DNA of 64,000 nucleotides, taken from assembly GCA_019245755.1 (NCBI GenBank), contig JAFARC010000036.1, forward strand, positions 62,001 to 126,000, written 5' to 3'. A program made the translations under genes and the position numbers. Within the stretch, counting starts at the first letter, position 1, and every line of letters begins with the position of its first letter. This document shows positions 62,021 through 64,000 of this stretch, piece by piece. Source of the DNA: Mycobacteriaceae bacterium (GTDB taxonomy: Bacteria; Actinomycetota; Actinomycetes; Mycobacteriales; Mycobacteriaceae). The notes under the pieces were generated by a model that saw only the letters and a list, made by a program, of their open reading frames with translations, did not search any database and was not told the origin of the DNA.

Positions 62021-63106
62021 GTGGGCATTGGCATTCAAGTTGAAGGGCTGACCAAGTCCTTCGGGCCCCAGCGGATCTGGGAAGACGTCACGATGAACGT
62101 CCCGCCCGGGGAGGTCAGCGTGCTGCTGGGCCCGTCCGGTACCGGTAAGTCGGTGTTTTTGAAGTCGCTGATCGGCCTGCTGCGGCCCGAGCGCGGCAAG
62201 ATTGTCGTCAACGATGTCAACATCATCGAGTGCTCGGCCAAAGAGCTGTACGAGATCCGCACGCTGTTCGGCGTCATGTTCCAGGACGGCGCCCTGTTCG
62301 GCTCGATGAGCCTGTTCGACAACACCGCATTCCCGTTGCGCGAGCACACCAAGAAGAAGGAAGGCGAAATCCGTGACATCGTCATGGAGAAACTCGCGCT
62401 GGTGGGCTTGGAAGGCGACGAGACCAAATTCCCCGGCGAGATCTCCGGCGGTATGCGCAAGCGCGCCGGCCTGGCCCGCTCGCTGGTGCTCGACCCGCAG
62501 ATCATCCTCTGCGACGAGCCCGACTCGGGTCTGGATCCGGTGCGCACCGCCTACCTGAGCCAGCTGCTGATCGACATCAACGCGCAGATCGACGCCACGA
62601 TCCTGATCGTGACGCACAACATCAACATCGCCCGTACGGTGCCGGACAACATCGGCATGCTGTTCCGCCGCAAGCTGGTGATGTTCGGGCCGCGCGAGGT
62701 GCTGCTTACCAGCGACGAGCCGGTCGTCCGGCAGTTCCTCAACGGCCGCCGCATCGGCCCGATCGGCATGTCGGAGGAGAAGGACGAGGCCACCATGGCC
62801 GAAGAGCAGGCCATGGTCGACGCCGGGCACCACCACGGTGGCGTGGAGGAGATCGAAGGCGTGCCGCCGCAGATCAGTGCCACCCCTGGGATGCCCGAGC
62901 GCAGGGCCGTCGCACGCCGGCAGGCCAGGGTGCGCGAGATCATGCACACCCTGCCCCCGCAGGCGCAGGAGGCCATCCGCGACGACCTGGAGGGCACCCA
63001 CAAGTACCGCTCGCGCGAGTTCGGTGACGAGGGCGGAGCCGAGGGCCGCCACTACGCCGAGGACGACACGGACACCGCGTCGATTCCGGTATCCGAACAG
63101 AGCTGA
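62021..63106 (+). CDS. mkl: Mce transport system ATPase Mkl (MceG)
   Basis: A 361-residue ABC ATPase that energises Mce lipid/cholesterol importers (Rv0655). It has Walker A G-P-S-G-T-G-K-S (about 37-44), the Q-loop V-M-F-Q-D-G-A, signature I-S-G-G-M-R-K-R (about 140-147), Walker B I-I-L-C-D-E-P-D and the switch histidine in V-T-H-N-I-N. The C-terminal extension (from about 240, E-E-K-D-E-A-T-M-A-E-E-Q) is specific to the mycobacterial protein. The GTG at 62021 (GGAAGGA eight bases upstream) is preferred to the frame-extending GTG at 61961. It appears to have its own promoter after the rplL terminator. Confidence 0.93.
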   Translation: MGIGIQVEGLTKSFGPQRIWEDVTMNVPPGEVSVLLGPSGTGKSVFLKSLIGLLRPERGKIVVNDVNIIECSAKELYEIRTLFGVMFQDGALFGSMSLFDNTAFPLREHTKKKEGEIRDIVMEKLALVGLEGDETKFPGEISGGMRKRAGLARSLVLDPQIILCDEPDSGLDPVRTAYLSQLLIDINAQIDATILIVTHNINIARTVPDNIGMLFRRKLVMFGPREVLLTSDEPVVRQFLNGRRIGPIGMSEEKDEATMAEEQAMVDAGHHHGGVEEIEGVPPQISATPGMPERRAVARRQARVREIMHTLPPQAQEAIRDDLEGTHKYRSREFGDEGGAEGRHYAEDDTDTASIPVSEQS

Positions 63107-63173
63107 CCTGCCCGGGCGTCCCGCCGGCTGACCGGCGTGCCGGTCCGGTTGCAGCGCACCTACGCCGATGCCC

Positions 63174-63668
63174 CTACGGACACGCCATCCGCAGCGCGGC
63201 CGCGGCGCCGGCGGCGTCGTGCGAAGCCTTGATGTACAGCGGGTCGGCCGCGGCGTCTTGCCGCGATGTGATCGCCACGCGCTGCGAGCGGGCGATGGCC
63301 TCCAGGGCGTCGGCCAATCCGAAGACGTCGGCCCGCAGGTGCGGTGATGCGATACCGCCGGCCTGGCTGCGCAGTTGGTCGGCGGTCGCGGATTCGGCGA
63401 CCGCGGCCGCCAGCCGCTGGTCGCCGCCGCCGTCGAGCATCTGATCCACCGCCGCCGTCATGGAGCGCCAGGTGCTGATCACGTCGGTGGCCACTGCGCA
63501 GTCGTCGTGCCGAGGTGACGTCAGATGCAGCACGGCGACCAGCGCGACCGCGCCGGCAGCCGCCGCGCCGGTGCCGACGACGATCAGCCGCCGCCCGCCC
63601 GGCCGCCGCTCGGCCCCCATCCGGCAATTACAGCCCGGCGGCTCCTCGGTCACGCACAATTTGGCCAC
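63174..63668 (-). CDS. hypothetical membrane-anchored protein (164 aa)
   Basis: A 164-residue protein with a basic N-terminus, one hydrophobic segment (about residues 28-48: L-I-V-V-G-T-G-A-A-A-A-G-A-V-A-L-V-A-V) and an outward alpha-helical domain with S-T-W-R-S-M-T-A-A-V-D-Q-M-L near 67. Two cysteines near the N-terminus and two later (C-A-V and A-C-P) could form a disulphide. The GTG at 63668 is used. It is convergent with mkl and divergent from the rpoB promoter region. I recognise no function. Confidence 0.7.
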   Translation of the reverse strand: MAKLCVTEEPPGCNCRMGAERRPGGRRLIVVGTGAAAAGAVALVAVLHLTSPRHDDCAVATDVISTWRSMTAAVDQMLDGGGDQRLAAAVAESATADQLRSQAGGIASPHLRADVFGLADALEAIARSQRVAITSRQDAAADPLYIKASHDAAGAAAALRMACP

Positions 63669-63991
63669 TAAACACCGTGTGAACCCTTGACGCGCGCGCC
63701 CGGACGCGTCAGTCTGTTGGGCAGCATGCGCATAGGTAGCAGAGAAGGACGCCAGCCAGCGCCGTTGATGGCGCGCGCCCGTGGTTGAGGAATAGGCGAT
63801 CCTGCGCTATTGTTGGACGTTGCGCTGGCTGCCTCCTGCCCACCTCACCTGCCCCCGACACTGTGGTCCACGCCTGAGCCCCCACGGGGTCTACGTGCGT
63901 GTCCGAGACCCGGGCAGGTCGTTAGCCGGCCGAACCGACGCAGAATCGCGGCGAAGAGTCCGGTCAGCCCGGCACTCACAGCTCGCATGAG
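63669..63991. promoter_or_regulatory. rpoB upstream region with candidate promoter
   Basis: This 323-bp stretch before the putative rpoB start has no gene. TTGAGG (63785-63790) and TATTGT (63808-63813) are separated by 17 bp and form a good sigma-A-type promoter. Transcription would then give a leader of about 170 bases before rpoB. The intergenic size matches what is seen before rpoBC in mycobacteria. Confidence 0.5.
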
Positions 63992-64000
63992 GTGCTGGAA
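63992..64000 (+). CDS. rpoB: RNA polymerase beta subunit, first three codons only
   Basis: The window ends with GTG-CTG-GAA, encoding M-L-E. Mycobacterial RpoB begins M-L-E-G-C-I-L-A-D-S, and rpoB follows mkl in this region of mycobacterial genomes. Only nine bases are visible, so the call rests mainly on gene order. Confidence 0.5.

Overview
The window is a piece of a mycobacterial chromosome, probably from a nontuberculous species. The evidence is the block rpmG-hadA-hadB-hadC-tRNA-Trp-secE-nusG-rplK-rplA, two mycolic acid methyltransferases, a LipG/AarF pair, a GH38 mannosidase, a ROK kinase, rplJ-rplL, the Mce ATPase mkl, and what look like the first codons of rpoB at the right edge. This is the Rv0632c-Rv0667 order of Mycobacterium tuberculosis. 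The base composition is uniformly GC-rich and GTG starts are common. I saw no insertion sequence, prophage or CRISPR array.

Region 1 (1-5.2 kb): a metal-dependent hydrolase, a TetR regulator and a sterol-isomerase (ERG2)/sigma-1-receptor-like gene. Two matching 30-bp palindromes lie in front of them, suggesting one small TetR regulon. A molybdate section follows (Mop-type TOBE protein, HTH-TOBE regulator, ModA lipoprotein) with no permease or ATPase genes, then a PucR regulator and a tiny membrane protein.

Region 2 (5.3-11.7 kb): one leftward run of a phytoene-desaturase-like flavoprotein, a DUF3556 membrane protein, two short-chain dehydrogenases, an alpha/beta hydrolase and a small unknown, two of the junctions overlapping. 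It looks like an uncharacterised lipid or isoprenoid pathway. Region 3 (12-15.9 kb) holds an MFS transporter, a luciferase-like oxidoreductase and small unknowns.

Region 4 (15.9-23.2 kb) looks like a divalent-metal (probably magnesium) island. It has two NRAMP-superfamily transporters without the canonical metal motifs, a soluble PRC-MgtE_N-CBS protein, two miniature von Willebrand A proteins cut at the same point, an LCP ligase, and an M-box (ykoK) magnesium riboswitch. The riboswitch has no gene downstream in its own direction and points into the 3' end of a transporter gene on the other strand.

Region 5 (23.2-31.1 kb): a galactoside module (secreted GH27 alpha-galactosidase, sodium symporter, galT, galK) and an isolated PstS lipoprotein with a possible RegX3 box.

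Region 6 (31.5-39.6 kb) is the most striking part. A membrane-anchored TIR-STAND-WD40 protein is divergent from a multi-pass membrane protein with RCK-like nucleotide-binding folds and a ryanodine-receptor (RyR) domain. TIR enzymes can make cyclic-ADP-ribose-type messengers and RyR domains are proposed to sense nucleotides, so the pair is a candidate sensor, messenger and membrane-effector system. Region 7 (39.7-64 kb) is the conserved housekeeping block, with an ECF sigma factor/YCII pair inserted between rplA and the mycolate genes.
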